The position numbers were made by a program, and so were the translations under genes. Source: Kordia algicida OT-1 (GTDB taxonomy: Bacteria; Bacteroidota; Bacteroidia; Flavobacteriales; Flavobacteriaceae). From it: a stretch of DNA of 64,000 bases. Below, one piece after another: positions 9,032-17,500 of the stretch; positions within the stretch are counted from its first letter, which is position 1; the number at the start of each line of letters is the position of its first letter. Location: the NCBI RefSeq assembly GCF_000154725.1, contig NZ_DS544873.1, positions 3,175,397 through 3,239,396 on the forward strand. The letters run 5' to 3'. A model generated the notes under the pieces. It did not search any database and was not told the DNA's origin. It saw only the letters and a program-made list of their open reading frames with translations.

Positions 9032-9238
9032 TTATCTTCCTCCGCACCATGCGTCTGGATCTTTACTTATACAAATTGAACCATCATCATGTCCTACTGT
9101 TGGGAAATCACAATCACCACGTGTTACATGACAAATCCATCCTGCAGTAAGTATCACACCTCCTTTTAAAGACTTCTGTTCTAAGTTACTCACTGTTTTT
9201 TTGTTTAATTTTAGACTTTTAAAACTCTGTTTTTTCAT
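9032..9238 (-). CDS. Class I lanthipeptide-type precursor peptide
   Basis: The 68-residue peptide has the leader MKKQSFKSLKLNKKTVSNL and a Gly-Gly at residues 26-27, the same length and pattern as the leader of the peptide at 8720. The core holds four Cys (C-x6-C-x12-C-x8-C) and few Ser/Thr, and ends AWCGGR. Leader identity with a different core is typical of RiPP families processed by shared machinery, but no such machinery is present in the window. It is transcribed towards the 8720 gene; each has its own terminator. It may instead yield a disulfide-bonded peptide. Confidence 0.75.
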   Translation of the reverse strand: MKKQSFKSLKLNKKTVSNLEQKSLKGGVILTAGWICHVTRGDCDFPTVGHDDGSICISKDPDAWCGGR

Positions 9239-9338
9239 GATATTAATTTTTTGGTTATAAACCGTAATTTAGAAAAAAGCTGTAAGGAAAAGAAAAATAT
9301 TACTATTTTTTTAAGATTTTACATCTAATTTGTTAGAT

Positions 9339-10061
9339 TTAAAATCCAAAAATATCTTTAAATTTATAGGATTGTCTTCGAGAAACTTCAATTTCTTGTG
9401 AAGAATTTTTAATGGTAACTTTTAGTTTTCCATTAAACCACGGAATCACTTTGTCTACATGATTTAGGTTGATGATTTGCTGTCGGTTTGCTCTAAAAAA
9501 AGTTTCTTCAGGTAGTTTTGTTTCTATTTGATTGAGCGATTTGTAAATTAAAGGTTTGTTGTTTTCAAAATACACACGCGTGTAATTCCCAACAATTTCA
9601 AATACTGCAATTTCAGAAATTCGGATGAGCCAACAGTTTTCGCCTTCTTTGATAAATATTTGACGATGCAACTCAAATGGTTTTTCATCTGTTGCTTCTT
9701 TTTCAATGGTTGCGATTACTTTTTCTATTGTTTTGGAAAATCGAGTTTGATTGATGGGTTTTAGCAAGTAATCAAACGCATTGTATTCAAAGGATTTTAT
9801 GGCGTATTCGTCGTATGCTGTAGTGAAAATTGTTAACGGAACATTGTCTAACATTTCCAATAAGTCAAAACCATTTTTTTCAGGCATGTTGATGTCTAAA
9901 AATAATACTTGTGGTTGTTTGGAGTTGATGAGTTCATAGGCTTTATCTACATTTTCAGCTTCAGCAATCAGCTCAATTTGCGAATGCTTTTTTAGAAGTT
10001 CTTTGAGTTCATTCCGCGCTAAGCGAGAATCTTCCACGATAATTGCAGTGATATTTTCCAT
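9339..10061 (-). CDS. LytTR-family response regulator
   Basis: The receiver domain (residues 1-120) has the acidic pair in IIVEDSRLARNE and the phosphoacceptor Asp56 in VLFLDINMP. A LytTR DNA-binding domain follows (about 135-240), with IAVFEIVGNYTRVYFE, FFRANRQQIINLNHV and the C-terminal EVSRRQSYKFKDI. The gene starts two bases after the stop of the upstream histidine kinase gene, so the pair is co-transcribed and surely forms one two-component system. Targets are unknown; the secreted hydrolase and the precursor peptides are neighbours but no binding sites are evident. Confidence 0.93.
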   Translation of the reverse strand: MENITAIIVEDSRLARNELKELLKKHSQIELIAEAENVDKAYELINSKQPQVLFLDINMPEKNGFDLLEMLDNVPLTIFTTAYDEYAIKSFEYNAFDYLLKPINQTRFSKTIEKVIATIEKEATDEKPFELHRQIFIKEGENCWLIRISEIAVFEIVGNYTRVYFENNKPLIYKSLNQIETKLPEETFFRANRQQIINLNHVDKVIPWFNGKLKVTIKNSSQEIEVSRRQSYKFKDIFGF

Positions 10062-10063
10062 GA

Positions 10064-11125
10064 CTAATTTACAGGTATTTTAATGATGGCTTGCACTTCA
10101 TTTTCTGTTTCATCAAGTGTAAATGTAGCTTTTTCTCCGTAAAGCAATTCCAAACGTTTTTTGATATTATGTACGCCAATTTTTGTAGAGTTTGAATCTG
10201 TTTTTAAATTTCCCGTATTGTTGACTTGAAGTATGATTTCTTCATTATTATCTGTCACAATTACCGTAATTTTTCCACCGTTTTTTTGTGTTGCAATTCC
10301 ATGTTTGATCGCATTTTCAACTAACATTTGCAGTATCATTGGCGGAATTTTTATTTGTAATAAAGATTCGTTTACCTTTTGCTCATATTGCAATCGATCT
10401 TCCAATTGTATTTTTGAAAGCGCAATATAATTTTCTACCGTTTCCAGTTCTTGGGCAATTTGTATGGCATCTACATTGTTCATGTTGAGTGAATAACGTA
10501 GCATTTCCGACAGTCTTGTGAGCATTTCTCTCGATTTTTCGACATCTTCTAACATCAGTCCGCGAATATTGTTAAGACTGTTAAACATGAAATGCGGATT
10601 GAGTTGTCCTTTTAATGTATTGAGTTGCGATTCTTTTAGCGAAGTTTGCAAGCGTAAACGATCCATTTTAACGCGTTGCATACGTACTACCGATTTGATT
10701 GTGATGTAAATAAGTGACCAAAAAAATAGAAATAATGCTACATTGATCGTATTCGAAACTATTAAAAGTATTGAGAATTCTAAAGGTTTTCCATTGACGG
10801 AAGCAAATATAAGTGAACTAAGAAAGACAAGTGTAAACGAAAATATCAGTGATAATACTAGGAAGGCAATAATTGCTCTTATATAGTTTTTTTGCGTCTG
10901 ATTTTCAATAAATTCTATACGTTTTAGGTAATTTCTAAAAAATGTTGTTAGTCCAATTCCTAAAATAATAAATATCAAACCTTCAAAGAAAAAGTAAACA
11001 GGTTTTACTTTGTCTTCTGGCACTATAAAAGCTTTTGACCAAACATTAGCCGTAGTTAAAAATCCCCAACCAATAAATTGAAATATCCAAAATAAGATTG
11101 TATTTACTTTTTTTGAAGCTGCCAT
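10064..11125 (-). CDS. LytS/YehU-type sensor histidine kinase
   Basis: The first 150 residues hold four hydrophobic segments and no periplasmic domain of size. A short coiled linker leads into the His_kinase (PF06580) domain with phosphoacceptor His178 in LKGQLNPHFMFNSLNN. An HATPase region follows with VENAIKHGI and the G-box-like IGVHNIKKRLELLYG. At 353 residues it is typical for Bacteroidota kinases that pair with LytTR regulators, here the adjacent downstream gene. The signal is not predictable, since sensing appears to be through the membrane segments. Confidence 0.92.
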   Translation of the reverse strand: MAASKKVNTILFWIFQFIGWGFLTTANVWSKAFIVPEDKVKPVYFFFEGLIFIILGIGLTTFFRNYLKRIEFIENQTQKNYIRAIIAFLVLSLIFSFTLVFLSSLIFASVNGKPLEFSILLIVSNTINVALFLFFWSLIYITIKSVVRMQRVKMDRLRLQTSLKESQLNTLKGQLNPHFMFNSLNNIRGLMLEDVEKSREMLTRLSEMLRYSLNMNNVDAIQIAQELETVENYIALSKIQLEDRLQYEQKVNESLLQIKIPPMILQMLVENAIKHGIATQKNGGKITVIVTDNNEEIILQVNNTGNLKTDSNSTKIGVHNIKKRLELLYGEKATFTLDETENEVQAIIKIPVN

Positions 11126-11203
11126 TTGTGTTAAATTATGTGCTAAAATATTGAAAAATGCACTTTCTCAGGTTTGAAAAAGTGCATTATGATTGATTGA
11201 TGA

Positions 11204-12595
11204 TTAGAATCGTTCGTTAATCCACGCTGAAATGAAGTTGAGCGCAACAGGAGCAAAGGTTTCTTCGATTTCAGAATATTCGCTTAAAGCGCCTGTTTCT
11301 GAGGTTTGAAATAGGTGATTTAGATTTTTAAATTGTTTGATAGTAACGTCGTTGTTGTGTTTTAATCCTTTTTTTATTGCGTTTAAATTCAATTCAGGTA
11401 AAACTTGAAAATCTTTTTCGCCATTTACTGCCAATACTGGACAGTTTACTTTTTGTAGTGAAGTTTGCGGATTGTAGCCTAAAAATGTTCGCATCCACGG
11501 AGAAGTAATCATTTCTACTTGTTGATTCATTGCTTGCTCTGTAAATTCTGCTTTTGCTTTTTCAGAAGTCATTTTTGTTTTTAAGTCTTGAAATATTGCC
11601 ATGATTTCTTTTTTAGACTTTTCACCTTCATAGTTTGCAGCAATATCAAATACTTTTGCAGATGCTTTTTGAGAATTTTTTATGTCAATTGCTGGATAAC
11701 CTTCCAATTCGGAAGCTCTTTTTGACTGCGTTAGCAATACTTCTTTTCCATCAACTCCAGGTCCGGCTAACAATACGCAGAATGCTACTTTATTATTTCT
11801 AGCGGCTACAATAGGCGCAATCAATCCACCTTCACTGTGTCCAACTAAGCCAATTTTATTTACATCTACATCTTTTCGTGTTTGTAAGTATGCCATTGCC
11901 GCTTCTACATCGGTTGCAAAGTCAAATGAAGTTGCTACTGAAAAGTCACCTTCTGACTTTGCCGTTCCTCTGTCGTCATAACGTAATACAGCAATTCCCT
12001 GTCGCGTTAAGTGGTCTGCCAATACTAAAAAGGGTTTGTGTCCTAGCAATTCTTCATCACGATTTTGCGCTCCAGATCCACTGATAAGTATGACAACTGG
12101 CGGATTTTTTACATCTTTAGGCAATGTGAGCGTTCCTGCAAGTTTGATATTTCCTGCTTTTGCGTTTTCAAAAATTACTTCTTCAGAAGCATACGGATAT
12201 GGTTTTTTTGGTTCTTGTGGTTTTATTTTTTTGACTTCTTTTTCACCTTTTTCTAAATGTAGAGGAAATGTTTGTCCTGCTTGTTTAAAGGTGCCTTTAA
12301 AAACTCCATCTTCATACATTGCCGTGTATTCCATGCCCATTTGACTTTGCGTAATGGTGAGTTTGTTGTTTTCAAATGTAGTTTTATCAATTGGAATTCC
12401 AAAGGCGTTTTGTTTCGGACTGTCTAGTGTTGCGGTGTATGTTCCGTCTGTTTCAGAAATATTGAATGCTAATGGCAATTCCATTCCTGGAACTTTTAGT
12501 GCACCTTTCCACGTTCCTGAGATGTCTTGTGCCGATGCGATGACTGTCGCTAGTAAAAAAGCAAGCTTGAAAATGAGTTTGAATAATGGTTGCAT
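11204..12595 (-). CDS. Secreted alpha/beta hydrolase
   Basis: The 463-residue protein has a signal peptide (LAFLLATVIASA, cleavage before QDISG). An N-terminal small beta domain (about 24-115, GTWKGALKVPGMELPLAFNI) is followed by an alpha/beta hydrolase domain. The nucleophile Ser254 lies in GLVGHSEGG, the oxyanion region is LISGSGAQNRDEE, and candidate acid and His are in VNGEKDFQVLP and FKNLNHLFQ. This architecture is common in Bacteroidota and is often annotated as a serine aminopeptidase S33-like or acyl-peptidase enzyme; the substrate is unknown. It probably resides in the periplasm. It lies just upstream of the LytTR kinase gene, with a 78-base gap. Confidence 0.88.
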   Translation of the reverse strand: MQPLFKLIFKLAFLLATVIASAQDISGTWKGALKVPGMELPLAFNISETDGTYTATLDSPKQNAFGIPIDKTTFENNKLTITQSQMGMEYTAMYEDGVFKGTFKQAGQTFPLHLEKGEKEVKKIKPQEPKKPYPYASEEVIFENAKAGNIKLAGTLTLPKDVKNPPVVILISGSGAQNRDEELLGHKPFLVLADHLTRQGIAVLRYDDRGTAKSEGDFSVATSFDFATDVEAAMAYLQTRKDVDVNKIGLVGHSEGGLIAPIVAARNNKVAFCVLLAGPGVDGKEVLLTQSKRASELEGYPAIDIKNSQKASAKVFDIAANYEGEKSKKEIMAIFQDLKTKMTSEKAKAEFTEQAMNQQVEMITSPWMRTFLGYNPQTSLQKVNCPVLAVNGEKDFQVLPELNLNAIKKGLKHNNDVTIKQFKNLNHLFQTSETGALSEYSEIEETFAPVALNFISAWINERF

Positions 12596-12718
12596 GTCTG
12601 TTTGTTTTTTGATTACAGTGTAAAAGTATCGCAGTTTTGTGATTAAATAAGCAAAATTATGACGAACGGAAAATAGATTGTGGCGAACGGTTTTTGGATT
12701 TCGACTTCGTTCAATGTG

Positions 12719-12790
12719 ACAGGTGTTGGGTTTTGGATGTTGGGTGAGAACTCATAAACCTATAAACTTTTCAACTTATAAACTCTAAAG
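12719..12790. repeat. Dispersed intergenic repeat ('TGTTGGG ... AACTCATAAAC')
   Basis: The stretch carries TGTTGGGTTTTGG and TGTTGGGTG words, followed by AACTCATAAACCTATAAAC. The AACTCATAAAC part recurs at 61071-61100, next to CCCAA words. The TGTTGGG words also occur in the heptamer array on the other side of the SIR2-like gene. Confidence 0.6.
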
Positions 12791-12792
12791 AA

Positions 12793-13701
12793 CTACTTCC
12801 AAATGTCATTATATAATATTGAATAGTTTTCTACTTCTATCACTTCAACCCCAACTGATTTTAAGAAAAATTTCTTTCCTATAATACTTGGATTGTCGTC
12901 TTCCTTTTTCATAATGTACCAGCCTTTGTGACTGTATTTTGGGAAACGTTTGAAGAATTTTGCACGTTGAATGAGCAACCATCTAAAGAAAACTTCTGTT
13001 TCATCTAAGCTTAATCCGAAGATGCATAATGATTTATTGAAAATGATATCAATCCACGTGTTATTTGTCAGCCACGGATTTTCGAGTTCAGGATTTTCGT
13101 GTCCGTAGTTGGTGTTTGTCATTTTTCGAGCGCGTTCTACATTTCCCATGTATTCAGATAGTCCAAGTTTGATGCTTCTGTGATATTTTACCATTCCGTT
13201 CATGTACCAAACGGCAAATCCATCTAGTGGAGAATTGAGTTCTTTTTCTGCATAATATGTCGCCCAAGGATAATGATCGGTGAAGCTTGTGTTTGGAATA
13301 CGATGCGGCGACAGTTTCATAGATTTCGGAATGAGATCATCAAAATTTGTTGTTAAGATTGGCGCATTGTATGCTTTTATTTTGTTTAAAACTAAGTTCT
13401 GCGCATCATCTGGTTGCCAATTGCGCATTTTGGCTTTTACATCTTTTTGTAGTTGCGTAGAAAAACCCGAAGTCGTTACGTTTTGCAATCCTAATGCATC
13501 GTAGAATTCTACAAATGAAATACCTTTTGGAATTTCCTCCATCGGTTCGTCGGCATGTTTTTTCCATAAGTCTAGCAATAAATCATTCCATGATATGTTG
13601 TCATCTTGAAAACTTAAATTGATTCCGTTTCCTATGATAAAAGCGAGGTCTTTTTGATGATCTGAGAATATTTTTTGTATTTCTGTAGCTGTTTTGGTCA
13701 T
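12793..13701 (-). CDS. SIR2-like domain protein
   Basis: The 302-residue protein has features of the SIR2_2 family: a glycine motif FIIGNGINLSF near residue 22, the ILTTNFDDLIP block near residue 115 (TTN-D is the NAD-site signature), WYMNGMVKYHRS with a candidate catalytic His, and a C-terminal CIFGLSLDETEVFFRWLL block. Stand-alone or fused SIR2-like domains of this family occur in many anti-phage systems, where they deplete NAD+, but plain metabolic or unknown roles also exist. There is no second domain and no obvious partner gene. A defence role is inference. The start ATG at 13701 lies 11 bases from a G-rich heptamer array. Confidence 0.75.
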   Translation of the reverse strand: MTKTATEIQKIFSDHQKDLAFIIGNGINLSFQDDNISWNDLLLDLWKKHADEPMEEIPKGISFVEFYDALGLQNVTTSGFSTQLQKDVKAKMRNWQPDDAQNLVLNKIKAYNAPILTTNFDDLIPKSMKLSPHRIPNTSFTDHYPWATYYAEKELNSPLDGFAVWYMNGMVKYHRSIKLGLSEYMGNVERARKMTNTNYGHENPELENPWLTNNTWIDIIFNKSLCIFGLSLDETEVFFRWLLIQRAKFFKRFPKYSHKGWYIMKKEDDNPSIIGKKFFLKSVGVEVIEVENYSILYNDIWK

Positions 13702-13712
13702 GGATTTCTTGG

Positions 13713-13768
13713 TGTTGGGTGTTGGGTGTTGGGTGTTGGGTTTTGGGTTTTGGGTTTTGGGTTTTGGG
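13713..13768 (+). repeat. Perfect heptamer array (TGTTGGG)4(TTTTGGG)4
   Basis: Eight heptamers in exact register give eight GGG tracts separated by four bases on the plus strand, which meets G-quadruplex criteria twice over. The array lies immediately upstream of the SIR2-like start codon, in the place expected for its promoter. Heptamer slippage would change promoter or leader spacing. Confidence 0.9.
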
Positions 13769-13822
13769 TTTTTGTGATTAATTTATTTGAAAACACACGC
13801 CAATACTTCTTTTATATTTATA

Positions 13823-13855
13823 TCGCTTCCGCAGAATTGTCACTGTTGCAAAGAA
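13823..13855. repeat. 33-base dispersed repeat, copy 1
   Basis: A segment starting TCGCTTCCGCAGAATTGTC matches 50538-50570 with only two mismatches, in the same orientation. It abuts the 3' end of the DUF6090 gene. Confidence 0.75.
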
Positions 13856-13857
13856 CA

Positions 13858-14571
13858 CTATTCTTTCCGTTTTTCTATTTCCGTAAGAATTACTTCTGCT
13901 TGTTTTTTAAATTTTTCTAGTTCTGGTAGAAATACTTTATATGTTACAAAATAAACACTTGCCACTCTATTTTTATAGTCAGGATCTGTGGTTGCATATT
14001 CGATGAATTCTTGACTTCCTTTCATCGAAATTAAATCTGCCCACCATTTGTAATTTTTTTTATAATGCGAATAGTTTTCATGAAAGTCTTTTGCTCGTAA
14101 TTCATCGTCAATTTTTATTTCACGCAAACGTTCTGTATAAAATTCGATAATTTGCGTTGGTAAACTGTCTTGATAACTGTCTGTGTTGAAATTTGTTAGT
14201 TGATTGTATCCGCGTTTGTTAAATGTGATTTCAGGAAAACCTATGGTTAAGTATGTGTATTGCGGATTGAAAACGTACTCTACTTTTCTAACAGAATCGT
14301 TTAAGATTTTCGTGTATAGTGGATCAACCGATTTATAAAAATTTTGAATTTTCTCAATTTCTTTGAGATCGTTGTTTAAATCATTTTCTATGATTGAATA
14401 GATATTGAGTAGCTTTTTGTTTTCTTTTCGATTTTCATTCCAATTGTTTAAAGAAACCGCAATTAAAATTCCGATGACCACCAAGATGATTTCACCAATA
14501 GCGTATGCTAAATAGTTTCCGATTTTTTTATTTTTCAAAAGCTTACTTCTTTGGTTTCTAAATAGTTTCAT
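13858..14571 (-). CDS. DUF6090 family membrane protein
   Basis: The N-terminus, a basic stretch followed by YLAYAIGEIILVVIGILIAV and SLNNWNENRKE, is the hallmark of the DUF6090 family, abundant in flavobacteria. It has one transmembrane helix (about 25-45), then a helical domain of about 190 residues with no known catalytic motif. The function is unknown; members often occur in multiple copies per genome. It starts 22 bases downstream of the stop of the large phosphoesterase/Omp85 gene and may be co-transcribed with it. Confidence 0.85.
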   Translation of the reverse strand: MKLFRNQRSKLLKNKKIGNYLAYAIGEIILVVIGILIAVSLNNWNENRKENKKLLNIYSIIENDLNNDLKEIEKIQNFYKSVDPLYTKILNDSVRKVEYVFNPQYTYLTIGFPEITFNKRGYNQLTNFNTDSYQDSLPTQIIEFYTERLREIKIDDELRAKDFHENYSHYKKNYKWWADLISMKGSQEFIEYATTDPDYKNRVASVYFVTYKVFLPELEKFKKQAEVILTEIEKRKE

Positions 14572-14593
14572 ACAACGGAATTATTCCTTTTGA

Positions 14594-17500
14594 TTAGAAT
14601 CCGAATCCTACACCAAAGGCAAAACGTGCGCCATCGTCAGCAGTAAATAGTGACAAATGAGCCGTAAGCATGTTTGCACCACTAAGCCAAATTCCGCCTC
14701 CGAGCGATGTATTCCATTTTTTTGAAGGATCGCCATCTATCCAAACTCTACCATAATCAAATCCGCCAAAAAGACCTATATCTAATGGGATTAATCGTGT
14801 TTTTATTTTGCGTAGGTTTAAACGAATGTCTGTCGTTTGTACAAAAGCACGTTTTCCTGTAAAACGTTCGTTTCTGTATCCGCGTAAACCTGTATTTGCT
14901 CCTAAGTTTGCTCCTTGATAAAATTCAAATTCATCACCAAAATTAACATGTCCGCGTAGTTTGGTTGCCAAAACTAATTGTCCGCTGGCGATTAATCGAT
15001 GATCTATGGAGAATTCTGGAATTACGTAAGCAAAACCTTTGGAAGTACTTACATTATTTTTGTAACCTGTTTCCAAGCTTACTTCCATTCCCATCGTTGG
15101 AAACGCTGCATTGTCAACATTTTGAAAGTGGTATTTTGCGTTGACACCAAAGAAATCTTGCTTGTCAAATACACTTGAGTTTGCTGGGAAATTTTGTTCT
15201 AAGAAACGTCCGTTAGTCCGTTCTATTTCATTGCTTTCATATGACAATCCTGCTCTGAAGCTTCCGCCAAGTTGTCCGCGCCATATTAAAGATGGTGTAA
15301 ATCGTATGGTCCGTATTTTTACACGATTGTAATCTAAATCAACATCCAAACCATCATTTTCATCTGCTTCCGCATTTGGCGTGTTGTTTCCAAATCCGAA
15401 GAAGTTTACCGCATAATTCGGACTGTTAAAATGTACGTCCAACATTAGATTCCAACGTCCAATGATGTTACTAAATTCTCCTGTATATCCTACATCAAAT
15501 CCGCTAGTTGCAAAATAATATGCGCCGCGTAATGTGTGTCGTGATGTAAACGGATTGCGCTCAAAACCATAATCGGTCATTGTGGTAGAAAATCCTACTT
15601 TAAAACCATCATCAGGATTGAAACCTAGTGTTGGTAATATTTGTGTCGCTCCGTTTTTTAATTTTTTGTAGTTGTATACATTTGTTTCATAATTATCTGT
15701 CAGTATTCTGTGTCCTTTATTGGTGAGGAAAGTACTTTTCTTTGACTTGTAATCGTAATACGTTAGTTTTTTACCATTTTTTATATCGTAAGTATCATTA
15801 TTTTGTCCACCGATCAAACGTACTTTTATGAGATTATTCCCGTTTCCATATACATGAAATACATCGTCGTCATCTAACGCATATATCCAAATTTCTTTGG
15901 TTTCCGTTTTGTTGTAGGTTCGTTCGTGGAAGATATCTTTTTTCTCACCACCTTTTATTCGGTATGCCGTAACTTTTGTTTTTCCATTTGGCATGCGCTC
16001 TATGTCAAACCAATCGTCTTTGTTGGTTCCTTTCACGACAGCGAGTTTATTCATGAGTTTGTAATAACGATCTGAGATCGCTTGAAGATTTTCTCTCCTT
16101 GAGCGCAAATTCTTTTTAATGAGTTCCATTTGTTCGTCCCGAACCGCTTCTGGAAATGATAAAAATGCTTTGTCAATAACTTCATCCGTGAGTCCATCTT
16201 GAATGGCTTTTACTTGTGCGTCCCAAACTTCTTTTCCAGATTGTACTATTAGGCTCATATCTAGCGGATATGGCTCTACATTCATTCCTTTTACATCTTC
16301 TAAATCGCCACTATATTCTCGTAATAATCTTGCTGTTGGAATAATTTTTACTGCTGTAGATAGTAGAAAACCGTCTGACATTTTAGAAAATGCCTGATCG
16401 CGATCTCTTGGCAACGGACGAAATACACGTTGTCCGTTTTCTCTAAATTCTATCCAACGCCATTGATCTTGATGTCTATCCCAATCGCCAATAAGCATGT
16501 CGAACAAACGCGCACGAATGTAAGATGCTTCATCTAAAATGACATCTTCATCTTTGTTGAGTTTTTTCAACATATCATCTGTACTTTCCAAATCATTTTG
16601 ATAGCCAAAACTTTTCTTATCATCATGACCTTCAGACGTATGTTCTTCAATCATATACAATTCACCACCAAAATCGTCATTGTATTTTCCAAGTGCTTTT
16701 TGTTTTGGCACAAAATATAATACTGGATTTGTGTGATATACACCAACAGCATCTGCCAATGTTCCTACGGCAAATGGTGCATACGGATGCGCTCCAGAGA
16801 ATACATCTAAGAGCAAATCTTCTGTGACAGTATTGTCAAATTGCCCTTTAATATATTGGTCTTTAAATAAAACGGCCTGCAAGTACCGAAGTGCTTGTTT
16901 GCGCAATGCACGCATGACATATTGCGCTCCGTCTTTGTCTTCTAATCGTAAGGATTTTGATTGATTTCCACCACCTTTTCGTACAGGTTTTAGTCCTCCA
17001 AAAAGCGTGTCTAAGTCTACGGTTGGCGCTTTTACTTCCGTACTGTATTGTTTGCGGTAACGTTCGCCCCATAAAAATTTATAGAAGCCCGATTTGTTCG
17101 TTTCTTCTGGTGTGTAAACGGACGCCGTAACTTCATTAGGAAATGTTTCTGGATATACCATTTCTACTTCTGGAGCTGGTGGACGAATTACTTGAGTTTC
17201 AAATACTACTTTGTTTTCAATCGCAGAATAGAAACGTACATGCGAAGAACCATCTTCAAAAACGTCCAAACGAGCATATCCGTAAGTTCCGTAAGTGAAT
17301 TTTCCTCCGCCAACATTACGAGTTCCAGACATTTTTGCTCCCGAACCACTTACAATTTGGCGTAAATTATCTTCTTCAATGTATTGCAAACTGTGTTCGT
17401 GACCCGAAACGAAGATGACTTTATCATTTTCTTGTGATAGTGTAATGATACGCTTTCTGAGTTCATTGTAACGCTTGTGTGACTGATCTACATTTGCTGT

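Noticed and set aside
8720-10061. A full lanthipeptide cluster next to the LytTR system
   Set aside because: No LanB, LanC, LanM or GG-transporter gene lies within the window; proximity to the two-component system may be chance.
13675-13920. 81-codon frame with WVLGFGFWV repeats
   Set aside because: It is only the translation of the heptamer array and overlaps two real genes on the other strand.
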